In this document: piece by piece, positions 1 to 10,035 of the stretch
Position numbering within the stretch: the stretch's first letter is position 1
How the letters are laid out: each line of letters begins with the position of its first letter
Source: Stutzerimonas azotifigens DSM 17556
Lineage (GTDB): Bacteria > Pseudomonadota > Gammaproteobacteria > Pseudomonadales > Pseudomonadaceae
Assembly: GCF_000425625.1 (NCBI RefSeq)
Contig: NZ_KE384417.1
Span: 69,128-133,127, forward strand
Direction: 5' to 3'
Length of the DNA stretch: 64,000 nt
Notes under the pieces: generated by a model
Told to the model about the DNA's origin: nothing
Databases searched by the model: none
Seen by the model: only the letters and a program-made list of their open reading frames with translations
Translations under genes and position numbers: made by a program

Positions 1-325
1 CGATCTGCCCGGTAGTCCCCGCACCGGGCCGGACGGCCCCAGGCCAGGCCGCCCGCGTCTTCGCGGGACCTGTCCGGGCGAGCCGGGCCGCGCCGCTCGC
101 CACCGCAACGGGCAGACGCCACCGAACCCGGCCTGGCGCGCTCCAGAAACTGGCAGATTAGCGGGGCATGCCCCGTAATCGCACAAAATGGGCATCCCTG
201 TCTGCCTGCAATTGCTTGTATTTGCTGGGAAATGTGTCTGGAACGGGCGATTGCCCAAGCACGGCGCCTGGCTGGCCTGCATTGTGCAAAGCAGGGGCAC
301 GTCCACCAAAAACGAGAACCCCACC
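1..325. other. leader region upstream of peptide-type ABC operon
   Basis: No convincing gene is visible. The first 160 bases are very GC-rich and could be read open in one frame, but without a start codon or recognisable protein. The last 100 bases are less GC-rich and carry a weak -24/-12-like element at 273-288 ahead of the ABC operon. Confidence 0.5.
273..288 (+). promoter_or_regulatory. possible sigma-54 -24/-12 promoter of the ABC operon
   Basis: TGGCCTGCATTGTGCA keeps GG and GC separated by ten bases, as RpoN promoters require, but the -12 half is GTGCA rather than TTGCA. It lies 38 bases before the start codon. This is weaker than the other sigma-54 candidates in the window. Confidence 0.35.
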
Positions 326-1954
326 ATGGATCGTCGCACGTTCGTCAAAGGGGCCTCGCTGGCCACCTTGGGTGCCGGCCTGTTGCCCTTGCTGAAGAGT
401 CTTCCCGTCCAAGCCGCCTCGAACCGCCCGCTGGTCGTGGCGCTCGGCGCCTCCATCAACAGCCTCGACATCCACCGCAGCGGCACCAACCGCACCAGCT
501 ACCAGATCGCGGTGAACTGCTACGACCGCCTGGTCTCCTTCGGCACCAAGACGCTCGCGGACGGCTCGGTCAGCTACGACTACAACACCCTGGTGCCGGA
601 ACTGGCGACCGAGTGGGAAACCGCCGAGGACGGCCTGTCCATCACCTTCCACCTGCGCCAGGACGCCACCTTCTGGGACGGCAAGCCGGTCACCGCGCAC
701 GACGTCAAGTGGTCGTTCGACCGCGCGGTCAGCGTCGGCGGCTTCCCCACCATGCAGATGAAGGCCGGCTCGCTGGAAAAGCCCGAGCAGTTCGAGGCGC
801 TGGACGACCACACCTTCCGCATCCACCTGCTGCACCCGTCCAAGCTGACCCGTCCGGACCTGGCGACGCCGGTGCCGATCGTCATCAACTCGGTCGCGGC
901 CAAGGCCGAGGCCACAGAGGCCGACCCCTGGGCCACCGAATTCCTGCACCGCACCGCGCTCGGCTCCGGCGCCTTCAAGGTGCAGCGCTGGGACGTCGGC
1001 CAGCAGCTGGTCTACGAGCGCAACGACGACTGGAAGTGCGGCCCGCTGCCTGCATTGCAGCGCGTGGTGATCCGCGAGCTGCCGTCGACCTCGACCCGCC
1101 GCGCGCTGATCGAGCGGGGCGACGTGAACATCTCCTTCGACATCCCCAACAAGGACGCCAGGGAGCTGGAAGCCGGCGGCAAGCTGAAGGTGGTCAGCAC
1201 GCCGATCGAGAACTGCCTGTTCGTACTGGCGACCAACCTCGACTTCGAGCCGTTCAAGGACAAGCGCGTCCGCCAGGCCATCGCCTACGCGGTGCCCTAC
1301 GCCGACATCTTCCGCAACGCCGCCTACGAGCGTGGCCTGCCCATGTGGGGCGCGCAGAGCGCCAAGCCGACCGAAGCCGTCTGGCCGCAGCCCTTCCCCT
1401 ACGCCACCGACCTGGACAAGGCCAAGGCGCTGCTCGCCGAGACCGACTACAAGGACGGCTTCGAAGTGCCGCTGTCGTTCGATCTGGGCCAGGCCGACTG
1501 GGCCGAGCCCACCGCCCTGCTGATCCAGCAGAACCTGCAGCGCATCGGCATTCGCACCACGCTGAACAAAGTCCCCGGCGCCAACTGGCGCACCGTCGCG
1601 CTGGTGGAGAAGAAGCTGCCGCTGCACCTGGAGAATTTCGGTGGCTGGCTGAACACGCCGGACTACTACTTCTACTGGGCCTACCTGAAGGGCAACCTGT
1701 TCAACTCCTCGAACTACGAGAACGCCGAGATCCGCCAGTTGGTCGAGGAAACCCTGTACATGGAGCAGGACGACCCGCAGTACCGGCCGAAGATCCTGCG
1801 CATGATCGAGATCGCCATGGACGACGTGCCGCGCATCCCGCTCTGGCAGCCGTCGGTGAACGTCGCCATGCGGCCGGAGGTGCAGGGCTACCAGTACTGG
1901 TTCCACCGCCAGCTGGACATCCGTCCGCTGACACTCGAGGGACGCCAGGGCTGA
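326..1954 (+). CDS. ABC transporter substrate-binding protein, peptide/nickel type (SBP family 5), Tat-exported
   Basis: A 542-residue periplasmic binding protein of the dipeptide/oligopeptide/nickel class. The ATG at 326 is chosen because it opens a twin-arginine signal (MDRRTFVKG, then a hydrophobic stretch ending near VQAAS); upstream in-frame ATGs would bury it. The body has the family pattern (LVPELATEWE, LRQDATFWDGKPVTAHDVKWSFDRA) and the usual length. It is followed three bases later by the first permease, so it heads a four-gene importer operon. The ligand cannot be read from sequence. Tat export suggests folding before secretion. The surrounding nitrogen-catabolic genes make an N-containing ligand plausible, but this is inference. 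Confidence 0.9.
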   Translation: MDRRTFVKGASLATLGAGLLPLLKSLPVQAASNRPLVVALGASINSLDIHRSGTNRTSYQIAVNCYDRLVSFGTKTLADGSVSYDYNTLVPELATEWETAEDGLSITFHLRQDATFWDGKPVTAHDVKWSFDRAVSVGGFPTMQMKAGSLEKPEQFEALDDHTFRIHLLHPSKLTRPDLATPVPIVINSVAAKAEATEADPWATEFLHRTALGSGAFKVQRWDVGQQLVYERNDDWKCGPLPALQRVVIRELPSTSTRRALIERGDVNISFDIPNKDARELEAGGKLKVVSTPIENCLFVLATNLDFEPFKDKRVRQAIAYAVPYADIFRNAAYERGLPMWGAQSAKPTEAVWPQPFPYATDLDKAKALLAETDYKDGFEVPLSFDLGQADWAEPTALLIQQNLQRIGIRTTLNKVPGANWRTVALVEKKLPLHLENFGGWLNTPDYYFYWAYLKGNLFNSSNYENAEIRQLVEETLYMEQDDPQYRPKILRMIEIAMDDVPRIPLWQPSVNVAMRPEVQGYQYWFHRQLDIRPLTLEGRQG

Positions 1955-1957
1955 TCG

Positions 1958-2986
1958 ATGCGCGTCTCGAACAAACTAAAACTGGTGCTGCTGCGGCTGC
2001 TGCAGGCCGTGCCCGCGCTGTTCGGCATCGTGCTGGTCTCCTTCCTGCTGACCCGCGCGCTGCCGGGCGACCCGGCCGTGTACTTCGCCGGGCCGATGGC
2101 CGACGAGCAGTCGATCGCCGAGATCCGCCAGCAGATGGGACTCGACCGGCCGCTGCCGCTGCAGTTCTTCAGCTACATCGGCGACCTGCTGCAGGGCGAG
2201 CTGGGGCAGTCGATCTCCACCGGCCAGCCGGTGCTGACCGAGCTGGCCTCGCGCCTGCCCGCCTCGCTGGAGCTGACCCTGTTCGCCCTGCTGCTGTCGC
2301 TGCTGGTGGCCCTGCCGCTCGGCATCCTGGCGGCGACCCGGCCGAACAGCTGGGTCGACCACCTGTGCCGCGTGGTGGTCACCGCCGGCGTCTCGCTGCC
2401 GACCTTCTTCACCGGCCTGTTGCTGCTGTACATCTTCTACTTCCTGCTCGGCTGGGCGCCCTCGCCCATGGGCCGGCTGGACTTCGCCTACCTGCCGCCG
2501 GAAACCGTCACCGGCTCGTTCGTCATCGACGCCCTGCTCGCTGGCGACCCGGAAACCGCCCGCGCCGCCTTCGCCCAGTTGCTACTGCCGGCGATCACCC
2601 TCGGCCTGTTCACCCTGGCGCCGATCGCCCGGATGACTCGCGCCGCGCTGATCCAGGTGCTGGAGGGCGAGTTCATCCGCACCGCCCGCGCCGCCGGCCT
2701 GGCACGGCGCAAGGTGCTGTACCGCTACGGGCTGCGCAACGCCATCCTGCCGGTCATCACCACCCTTGGCATGGTGTTCTCCTTCGCCCTGGGCGCCAAC
2801 GTGCTGGTGGAGAAGGTGTTCGCCTGGCCGGGCATCGGCTCCTTCGCGGTGGAGGCGCTGGTGGTCTCCGACTACGCCGCGGTACAGGGCTTCGTGCTGT
2901 GCATGGCGGTGCTCTTCGTGCTGCTCAACCTGCTGATCGACGTGATCTACACCCTCGTCGATCCGCGGGTCCGGATGGAGAGCTGA
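1958..2986 (+). CDS. ABC transporter permease, DppB/OppB type
   Basis: A 342-residue inner-membrane permease with an N-terminal TM helix (LLQAVPALFGIVLVSFLL), the DppB-type motif LTRALPGDPA and about five more helices. The cytoplasmic EAA-type loop (EFIRTARAAGLARRKVLYRYGLRNAILP) contacts the ATPase. It sits 3 bases after the binding protein and 1 base before the second permease, so it is co-transcribed and probably forms a heterodimer with it. Family assignment is firm; substrate is unknown. Confidence 0.92.
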   Translation: MRVSNKLKLVLLRLLQAVPALFGIVLVSFLLTRALPGDPAVYFAGPMADEQSIAEIRQQMGLDRPLPLQFFSYIGDLLQGELGQSISTGQPVLTELASRLPASLELTLFALLLSLLVALPLGILAATRPNSWVDHLCRVVVTAGVSLPTFFTGLLLLYIFYFLLGWAPSPMGRLDFAYLPPETVTGSFVIDALLAGDPETARAAFAQLLLPAITLGLFTLAPIARMTRAALIQVLEGEFIRTARAAGLARRKVLYRYGLRNAILPVITTLGMVFSFALGANVLVEKVFAWPGIGSFAVEALVVSDYAAVQGFVLCMAVLFVLLNLLIDVIYTLVDPRVRMES

Positions 2987-2987
2987 G

Positions 2988-3875
2988 ATGACCCAGACTG
3001 CTTCGACACCCGCCTCGGCGGCCGGCGCCCAGGCCAGCGGCTGGCGCCAGGCGCGCTACCTGCTGGCGGAAAACCCGGTCTCGGCGATGGCCTTCGTGCT
3101 GTTCGCGCTGATCCTGCTGCTCGCGCTCTTCGGGCCCTGGCTGGTGCCCTACGACCCGCTCGCCACCTACGCCGGCGAACCCCTGCAAGCGCCCTCGGCG
3201 GCGCACTGGTTCGGCACCGACAACCTGGGCCGCGACGTCTTCTCGCGCGTCGTTGTGGCGACCCGCCTCGACCTGTCGATCGCGCTGGTGGCGGTCGCCC
3301 TGTCGTTCGTCTTCGGCTCCGCGCTGGGGGCGATGGCCGGCTACTACGGCGGCTGGATCGACCGGCTCTCAGGCCGGCTGCTGGACACCATCATGGCCTT
3401 CCCGCTGTTCGTGCTGGCCATGGGCATCGTCGCCGCGGCCGGCAACACGGTGGAGAACATCGTCTACGCCACGGCGATCATCAACCTGCCGTTCTACGCC
3501 CGCATGGCCCGCGCCGAGGTCAACGTGCGGCGCAACGCCGGCTTCGTCCAGGCGGCGCGGCTGTCCGGCAACAGCGACTGGCGCATTCTCGCGCTGCACA
3601 TCTTTCCCAACACCCTGCCGCCGATGATGGTGCAGATCTCGCTGAACATGGGCTGGGCCATCCTCAACGCCGCCGGGCTCTCGTTCATCGGCCTGGGCGT
3701 GCGCCCGCCGACGCCCGAGTGGGGAATCATGGTCGCCGAGGGCGCCAACTTCATCATTTCCGGTGAGTGGTGGCTGGTGGTCTTCCCCGGCGCCGCGCTG
3801 GTCCTCGCGGTATTCACCTTCAACCTGCTGGGGGACGGCCTGCGCGACCTGGTCGACCCGCAGCGCCGTACCTGA
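2988..3875 (+). CDS. ABC transporter permease, DppC/OppC type
   Basis: A 295-residue permease, the DppC-like partner of the preceding gene. It has the OppC-type N-terminal helix, the segment HWFGTDNLGRDVFSRVV typical of DppC proteins, the EAA loop around AEVNVRRNAGFVQAARLSG, and the C-terminal signature GLSFIGLGVRPPTPEWG. Length is normal. Nine bases separate it from the fused ATPase gene, within the same operon. Confidence 0.92.
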   Translation: MTQTASTPASAAGAQASGWRQARYLLAENPVSAMAFVLFALILLLALFGPWLVPYDPLATYAGEPLQAPSAAHWFGTDNLGRDVFSRVVVATRLDLSIALVAVALSFVFGSALGAMAGYYGGWIDRLSGRLLDTIMAFPLFVLAMGIVAAAGNTVENIVYATAIINLPFYARMARAEVNVRRNAGFVQAARLSGNSDWRILALHIFPNTLPPMMVQISLNMGWAILNAAGLSFIGLGVRPPTPEWGIMVAEGANFIISGEWWLVVFPGAALVLAVFTFNLLGDGLRDLVDPQRRT

Positions 3876-3884
3876 GGGCCGGCC

Positions 3885-5540
3885 ATGCAACCCGCTTTGC
3901 TCGACATCGACGACCTGACCATCGAATTCGCCACCCGCCGCGGCACCGTCACGGCGGTCGAGCAGGTCAGGCTGAGACTGAACAAGGGCGAGACGCTGGG
4001 CATCGTCGGCGAGTCCGGCTCCGGCAAGTCGGTGACCTCCTACGCGATCATGCGCATCCTCGACCGCGCCGGCTCGATCCACCGCGGTTCGATCCGCTTC
4101 TCCGGCATCGACCTGGTCGGCGCCAACGAGCGCGCCATGCGCGACCTGCGCGGCCGCGAGATCTCGATGATCTTCCAGAACCCGCGCGCCGCGCTGAACC
4201 CGATCCGCACGGTCGGCAAACAGATCGAGGACGTGCTGCGCGAGCACGCCATGGCCACCCGCGCCAACGCCAGGGAGAAGGCCATCGCCATGCTCCGCGC
4301 GGTGCGCATCGCCAACCCGGAAGGGCGCTACCACGCCTATCCGTTCGAGCTGTCCGGCGGCATGTGCCAGCGGGTGGTGATCGCCATCGCCCTGGCCTGC
4401 CGCCCGCAGATGCTGATCGCCGACGAGCCGACCACCGGCCTCGACGTCACCACCCAGAAGGCGGTGCTGGACCTGATCAAGGACCTGACCCGCGAACAGC
4501 GCATGGCGACCCTGCTGATCACCCACGACCTGGGCCTGGCCGCGCAGTACTGCGACCGCATCGTGGTGATGCAGAAGGGCCGCATCGTCGAGGCGGCGGA
4601 CACCGCCACGCTCTTCTCCAGCCCGCAACACGACTACACCCGCCGCCTGCTCAAGGCCACCCCGGGGCCGGAGTCGAAGGTCGCCGACCTGCTGCCCGAG
4701 GGCGACGCGCGGCGCGCCCTGGCTTCGCCGCCGAACCCCGAGGCGCCGGTGCTGCTGTCGGTGGAGGGACTGAGCAAGACCTTCGGCGCGCCCGGTTCGC
4801 CGACCAGCCACCGCGCGGTCGACAACCTCTCCTTCAAGCTGCACCAGGGCGAAAGCCTGGGCCTGGTCGGCGAAAGCGGCTGCGGCAAGTCGACCACCTC
4901 GGCGATGCTCATGCGCCTGCTCGACCAGAGCGCCGGGGCGTTGTGGTTCGACGGCCAGGACATCGGCGCCATCCCCAGCAAGCAGTTCGCCCGGCACCCG
5001 CTGCGGGCGCAGCTGCAGATGGTGTTCCAGGACCCGACCGACAGCCTCAACCCGCGCTGGAAGGTCCGCGACGCCATCGCCGACCCGATCCGCCGCCTGG
5101 GCGGGACAGGTGACAAGGCGCAGCTGCGCCGGCGCGTCGAGGAGCTGGCCGAGAACGTCGGCCTGCCGGTCGAGCTGCTGGATCGCTACCCGCACCAGCT
5201 TTCCGGCGGGCAGAAGGCGCGCGTCGGCATCGCCCGGGCGATCGCGCTGAATCCGAAGATGCTGATTCTCGACGAGCCCACCGCGGCGCTGGACGTCTCG
5301 GTGCAGGCGGTGGTGCTCAACCTGCTGGTCGACCTCAAGGAGCGGCTGGGCATGAGCTACCTGTTCATCAGCCACGACCTCAACGTGGTGCGGCTGATGT
5401 GCGACCGGGTGATGATCATGCAGGCCGGCCGCCTGGTCGAAGAGGGCTCCACCGAGCGCCTTCTGAACGCGCCGGAGCACGAATATACCCGCACCCTGCT
5501 GGCGGCGATCCCCAACCCGCCGGTGCCCGCCTCGGCCTGA
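3885..5540 (+). CDS. fused double ATP-binding protein, DppD-DppF type
   Basis: A 551-residue protein with two complete ABC ATPase domains in one chain. The N-terminal half has Walker A GESGSGKS, signature LSGGMCQRV and Walker B LIADEPTTGLD; the C-terminal half has GESGCGKS, LSGGQKARV and LILDEPTAALD. Each half ends with the oligopeptide-type tail (HDYTRRLLKATPGPESK; HEYTRTLLAAIPNP). It energises the two preceding permeases. Such fusions of DppD and DppF are common in peptide/nickel/opine importers. Its stop is only 16 bases from the convergent XdhC gene, leaving no room for a standard terminator. Confidence 0.92.
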   Translation: MQPALLDIDDLTIEFATRRGTVTAVEQVRLRLNKGETLGIVGESGSGKSVTSYAIMRILDRAGSIHRGSIRFSGIDLVGANERAMRDLRGREISMIFQNPRAALNPIRTVGKQIEDVLREHAMATRANAREKAIAMLRAVRIANPEGRYHAYPFELSGGMCQRVVIAIALACRPQMLIADEPTTGLDVTTQKAVLDLIKDLTREQRMATLLITHDLGLAAQYCDRIVVMQKGRIVEAADTATLFSSPQHDYTRRLLKATPGPESKVADLLPEGDARRALASPPNPEAPVLLSVEGLSKTFGAPGSPTSHRAVDNLSFKLHQGESLGLVGESGCGKSTTSAMLMRLLDQSAGALWFDGQDIGAIPSKQFARHPLRAQLQMVFQDPTDSLNPRWKVRDAIADPIRRLGGTGDKAQLRRRVEELAENVGLPVELLDRYPHQLSGGQKARVGIARAIALNPKMLILDEPTAALDVSVQAVVLNLLVDLKERLGMSYLFISHDLNVVRLMCDRVMIMQAGRLVEEGSTERLLNAPEHEYTRTLLAAIPNPPVPASA

Positions 5541-5556
5541 TCCGCGGCCGGCGAAA

Positions 5557-6525
5557 TCAGAGCCGGTCGCGCGGCACCGCGTTGGATACGCGAAGGATGT
5601 CGGCCATCACCGACAGGGCGATTTCCGCCGGCGTCCGGCTGCCCAGCGCCAGGCCGATCGGCGCGTGCACGCGGGCGAGTTCGGCCGGGCCGAGGCCACC
5701 GATGCGCTGCAGGCGCTCCAGGCGCTTCTCGCTGGTGCGCCGTGAGCCCATCGCGCCGATGTAGAACGCCGGGCTGCGGACCGCCTCCATCACCGTCAGG
5801 TCGTCCAGCCGCGGGTCGTGGGTCAGCGCGACCACCGCGGTGCGTTCGTGGCAGCCGCCGCCGGCGATGTACAGCGCCGGCAATACCTCGCGCAGCTCCA
5901 CGCCTGGCACGCCGAGGGATTCGTGCAGCTCGATGCGCGGATCGCAGACGATCACCTCGTAGCCGAGCGCCAGGGCGAACTGGGCGCAGAAACTGGCGAC
6001 CGGCGAGATGCCGGCGATCACCAGGCGCTGCGCGGCCCCGATGCGGATGCGAACCTCATGGTCGTCGCGCTGGATGCGCGGAATCGGCGTGCCGACCGTG
6101 TCGACCGCCGCCGCGCCCGCGCCCAGCGGCACGATGCGCACCAGTTGGCGTTGCCCGAGCAGCGCCTGCTCCATCAGCGCCAGTTGCTCGCCGGCTTCGC
6201 AGCCGGGCGTCAGCCGTTCCACCAGCACGTCGAGCACGCCGCCGCAGGGCAGCTCCAGGGTCGGCGCCAGCCCGCCCTCGCCGTAGCGTACGATCTGCCG
6301 CGCCAAGTCGAACTGACCCTCGCCGAGCCGCTGGATGAAGTCTTCCTCGACGCAGCCGCCGGACAGCGAGCCGCGCAGCCGGCCGTCGCGCAGGGCGACC
6401 AGCATCGCGCCGGGCGAGCGCGGTGCCGAGCCGTAGGTGGCCAGCACCGTGCACAACCAGACGTCGCGGCCCTCGGCGAGCCAGTCGAGCGCCTGCCGGA
6501 CGACCTGCAGGTCCAGCGGCTTCAT
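5557..6525 (-). CDS. XdhC/CoxF family molybdoenzyme maturation protein
   Basis: A 322-residue XdhC-family protein. XdhC proteins bind molybdenum cofactor, promote its sulfuration and insert it into xanthine-dehydrogenase-type enzymes. The N-terminal domain has the signature GSAPRSPGAMLV and SLSGGCVEEDFI; the C-terminal half is a Rossmann-like domain (LVIAGISPVASFCAQFALALGYEVIVCDPR) with FYIGAMGSRRTSEKRLERL. It follows livF-like by 27 bases as the last gene of the Liv/oxygenase operon. Its obvious client is the molybdenum hydroxylase at 18.0-21.7 kb, in a separate operon with a matching promoter, which supports a functional link between the two. Confidence 0.88.
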   Translation of the reverse strand: MKPLDLQVVRQALDWLAEGRDVWLCTVLATYGSAPRSPGAMLVALRDGRLRGSLSGGCVEEDFIQRLGEGQFDLARQIVRYGEGGLAPTLELPCGGVLDVLVERLTPGCEAGEQLALMEQALLGQRQLVRIVPLGAGAAAVDTVGTPIPRIQRDDHEVRIRIGAAQRLVIAGISPVASFCAQFALALGYEVIVCDPRIELHESLGVPGVELREVLPALYIAGGGCHERTAVVALTHDPRLDDLTVMEAVRSPAFYIGAMGSRRTSEKRLERLQRIGGLGPAELARVHAPIGLALGSRTPAEIALSVMADILRVSNAVPRDRL

Positions 6526-6552
6526 GCGTATCGCTCCACGCAGCCTACCCGT

Positions 6553-7243
<691 letters not shown>

Positions 7244-7257
<14 letters not shown>

Positions 7258-8062
7258 TTTTCAATCCTGATCCGAGGTAGGCGCGGATGACGTCCGGGTT
7301 GTTCTGGATGGCCTGCGGGCCGCCATCGGCGATGCGATGTCCCTGGTTGAGCACCACGATGTAGTCGGAGATCGACATGACCATCTGCATGTCGTGTTCC
7401 ACCAGCAGGATGGTCACGCCGGTGTCGGCGACCTTGCGGATCATGTCCTTGAACTCGTCGGTCTCCGAGGGGTTCAGGCCGGCGGCCGGTTCGTCCAGCA
7501 GCAGCAGCCTGGGCTGCGCCGCCAGGGCGATGCCGACGCCCAGCAGGCGCTGGTCGCCGTAGGACAGGTTGGCCGCCAGGTCGTCCGCGCGGCGGGTCAG
7601 GCCGACGAACTCGAGCATCTCCCGGGTGCGCTCGCGCAGCGCCGCCTCTTCGCGGCGGAACGACGGCAGCCGCAGGATCGAGGCCGCCAGGCTGGCGCTG
7701 CCCTGCATGTGGAAGGCCGTCTGGATGTTCTCGAACACCGTGCAGTTGCCGAACACGCTGGTGCGCTGGAAGCTGCGCACCAGGCCGCGGGCGGCGATCT
7801 GTTCGGGCGGCAGGCCGGTGATGTCCTCGCCCTGGAAGCTCACCGTCCCGGAGGTCGGGCGCATGTAGCCGGAGATCACGTTGAAGGCGGTGGTCTTGCC
7901 GGCGCCGTTCGGCCCGATCAGGCTGACGATCTGCCCCGGATGAACCTCCAGGCTCACCTCGCTGAGCGCCACCAGGCCGGAAATCTTCATGGTCACGCCG
8001 GACAGGGCGAGCAGCGGCGCGCCCGGTCGGGGCTGCGCCATGGGCTGAAGCTGGGCACTCAT
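7244..8062 (-). CDS. branched-chain amino acid-type ABC transporter ATP-binding protein (LivG-like)
   Basis: A 272-residue ABC ATPase with Walker A GPNGAGKTT, the LivG-type Q-loop region GLVRSFQRTSVF, signature LSYGDQRLLGVGIALA and Walker B LLLLDEPAAGLNPSE. The ATG at 8062 overlaps the stop of the LivM-like gene (ATGA), which fixes the start. The open frame continues upstream only as a shadow of livM. Second ATPase of the importer. Confidence 0.92.
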
Positions 8063-9102
8063 GCGTTGGCTCCTCGTGCCTTGGCCGGGGCGGCCGCGGT
8101 TTTCTCCCGGGCCAGGCGCGCGCGCAGGCGCCGGACCAGCCCGTTGAACGTCGGGACGATGCCCTTGGGCATGAACAGCAGGAGCAGCACCATCAGCGCG
8201 CCGTAGAGCATCCACTGCACCTCGGGCGCCACCACGCCGCGCAGCAGCTCCGGCAGCAGGCCGAAGATGATGCCGCCGATCACCGGGCCGGCCAGCGTGC
8301 CTTTGCCGCCGGCGATGACCATGATCACCATGGTGATGGTGTAGATGAACATGAACACTTCCGGGTCGATGATGCGCACCGTGTGGGCGTAGAGCCCGCC
8401 GGCGGCGCCGGCGATGCCGGCCGAGATCACCGAGAAGACGATCAGGTAGCGGGTCACCGGGATGCCGATCGACTTGGCCAGCGTCTCGTTCTCGCGCAGG
8501 GCGATGGCCGCGCGGCCGAAGCGGCTGAGCACCAGCCGGGCGACGATCAGGTAGGCCAGCACGTTGGCCGCCAGCACCAGCCAGTAAGTGGCGGACTTGC
8601 TGACCAGCTTGATCACCCCCTCGCCGGGAATCCACAGTGTCAGCGCCGGGATGGAGACCAGCGCCATCGGGCCCTCGGTGAGGTCCACCCAGTTCAGCGC
8701 GACCATGCGCATGACCTGCGCGAAGCAGATGGTGACGATTACGAAATAGGCGCCGCGCACGCGGAACGCCAGCTTGCCGATCAGCCAGCCGAAAGCGGCG
8801 GCGACCAGGATGCCGCTGACGAAGGCGACCCAGACCGGCTTGGGATCGACCACCAGCAGGTAGCCGAACAGGCTGACGTCGAAACCCAGCGACAGCAGCG
8901 CGCTGGTGTAGGCGCCGATGCCGAAGAAGGCCGCGTGGCCGAGGCTGAGCTGGCCGGTGAAGCCGAGCAGCACGTTCAGGCTGATGGCCGCGACGATCAT
9001 GATGCCGGCGGCGGAAACCACCGACAGCATGTAGGGGTCGGGCCAGAGCACCGGCAGCAGGGCCAGCAGGGCGACCACGACGAAGAAGACGATCTTGTTC
9101 AT
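8059..9102 (-). CDS. branched-chain amino acid-type ABC transporter permease (LivM-like)
   Basis: A 347-residue polytopic permease with LivM features: LNVLLGFTGQLSLGHAAFFGIGAY near the N-terminus and a C-terminal cytoplasmic tail rich in R/A (RLRARLAREKTAAAPAKA). It lies 3 bases after the LivH-like gene and overlaps the LivG-like gene by four bases. It pairs with the LivH-like subunit to form the channel. Confidence 0.92.
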   Translation of the reverse strand: MNKIVFFVVVALLALLPVLWPDPYMLSVVSAAGIMIVAAISLNVLLGFTGQLSLGHAAFFGIGAYTSALLSLGFDVSLFGYLLVVDPKPVWVAFVSGILVAAAFGWLIGKLAFRVRGAYFVIVTICFAQVMRMVALNWVDLTEGPMALVSIPALTLWIPGEGVIKLVSKSATYWLVLAANVLAYLIVARLVLSRFGRAAIALRENETLAKSIGIPVTRYLIVFSVISAGIAGAAGGLYAHTVRIIDPEVFMFIYTITMVIMVIAGGKGTLAGPVIGGIIFGLLPELLRGVVAPEVQWMLYGALMVLLLLFMPKGIVPTFNGLVRRLRARLAREKTAAAPAKARGANA

Positions 9103-9105
9103 GCG

Positions 9106-9978
9106 TTAACCCACTCGCTCCTTGATGGCGAACAGCCCCTGCGGGCGGATGACCATCACGATGAGAATCGCCAGGAAGCCCAGGGCATCGCGGTAGGCGG
9201 TCGAGATGTAGCCGGAGCCGAATTCCTCGATGGCCGCCAGGGCGAAGCCGCCCAGCGCCGCGCCGGGAATGTTGCCCAGGCCGCCGAGGATGACGATGGC
9301 GAAGGCCTTCAGGCTGGCCAGGTCGCCCATGGTCGGCGCGACCACGAACACCGGCGCCAGCAACGCCCCGGTGACCGCGGCCATGCAGGAACCGAGGGCG
9401 AAGGTGAGCGTGTAGATGCTGCCGACGTTGACGCCGACGATCTTCGCTGCGTCGCGATCCTGGAAGGTGGCGCGCATCGCCAGGCCGAGCCTCGAGCGCT
9501 CGATGATCAGGTAGAAGGCGATCAGCAGCACCACGGCGGCGCAGAACACGAACAGCCGGGTGGGCGACAGGTAGATGCCGCCAATGGTGATCGATTCCTG
9601 CGCGAAGGGCGTCGGCACCACCTTGGCCACGCCGCCCCAGAGCAGCAGCTCGGCGTTCTGCATGATGATCATCAAGCCGATCATGATCAGCATGACCTCA
9701 TCGATGTTCTCCAGCTTGCAGCGGCGCAGCAGCAGGAATTCGATGGCCGCGCCCAGCAGCAGCCCGAGCATGCCGGCCAGCAGGACCGAGCCGAAGTAGT
9801 TGAGCCCGAGCAGGGACACCAGCGCGTAGGACACGTACGCCCCGAAGGCGTAGAGCTCGCCGTGGGCGAAGTTCACCACCCGCATGATGCCGAAAATCAG
9901 AGTGAGTCCGATGCCGAGCAGCGCGTAGGTCGAGCCGAGCACCAGGGCATTCACGATGTGCTGAAGGAACTGATCCAA
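9106..9978 (-). CDS. branched-chain amino acid-type ABC transporter permease (LivH-like)
   Basis: A 290-residue permease matching LivH in length and motifs (NALVLGSTYALLGIGLTLIFG, MRVVNFAHGELYAFGAYV, ILGGLGNIPGAALGG). The start appears to be TTG at 9978, preceded at six bases by AGGAG. A 57-base gap containing a strong hairpin separates it from the binding-protein gene upstream, so the binding protein may be made in excess. Confidence 0.92.
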   Translation of the reverse strand: MDQFLQHIVNALVLGSTYALLGIGLTLIFGIMRVVNFAHGELYAFGAYVSYALVSLLGLNYFGSVLLAGMLGLLLGAAIEFLLLRRCKLENIDEVMLIMIGLMIIMQNAELLLWGGVAKVVPTPFAQESITIGGIYLSPTRLFVFCAAVVLLIAFYLIIERSRLGLAMRATFQDRDAAKIVGVNVGSIYTLTFALGSCMAAVTGALLAPVFVVAPTMGDLASLKAFAIVILGGLGNIPGAALGGFALAAIEEFGSGYISTAYRDALGFLAILIVMVIRPQGLFAIKERVG

Positions 9979-9994
9979 AATCTTCTCCTAACCA

Positions 9995-10027
9995 CCGGAC
10001 GGGCGCGGCCTGCCGGCGCCCGTCCGG
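9995..10027 (-). promoter_or_regulatory. intercistronic hairpin between binding-protein and LivH-like genes
   Basis: A perfect 12-bp inverted repeat (CCGGACGGGCGC and its complement) with a 9-base loop. No T-run follows it in the direction of transcription. It is therefore better read as an RNA-stabilising or partial-attenuation hairpin that raises binding-protein output than as a full terminator. Confidence 0.6.
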
Positions 10028-10035
10028 GTCGGGTT

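Noticed and set aside
158..1906. Long open frame on the minus strand opposite the binding-protein gene
   Set aside because: Composition is typical of a GC-rich antisense shadow (V, G, R, L, Q-rich), with no motif, while the plus strand encodes a clear SBP family 5 protein.
3369..5480. 703-residue minus-strand frame opposite the permease and fused ATPase genes
   Set aside because: Shadow of two well-supported genes; His/Arg/Asp-rich with no domain pattern.
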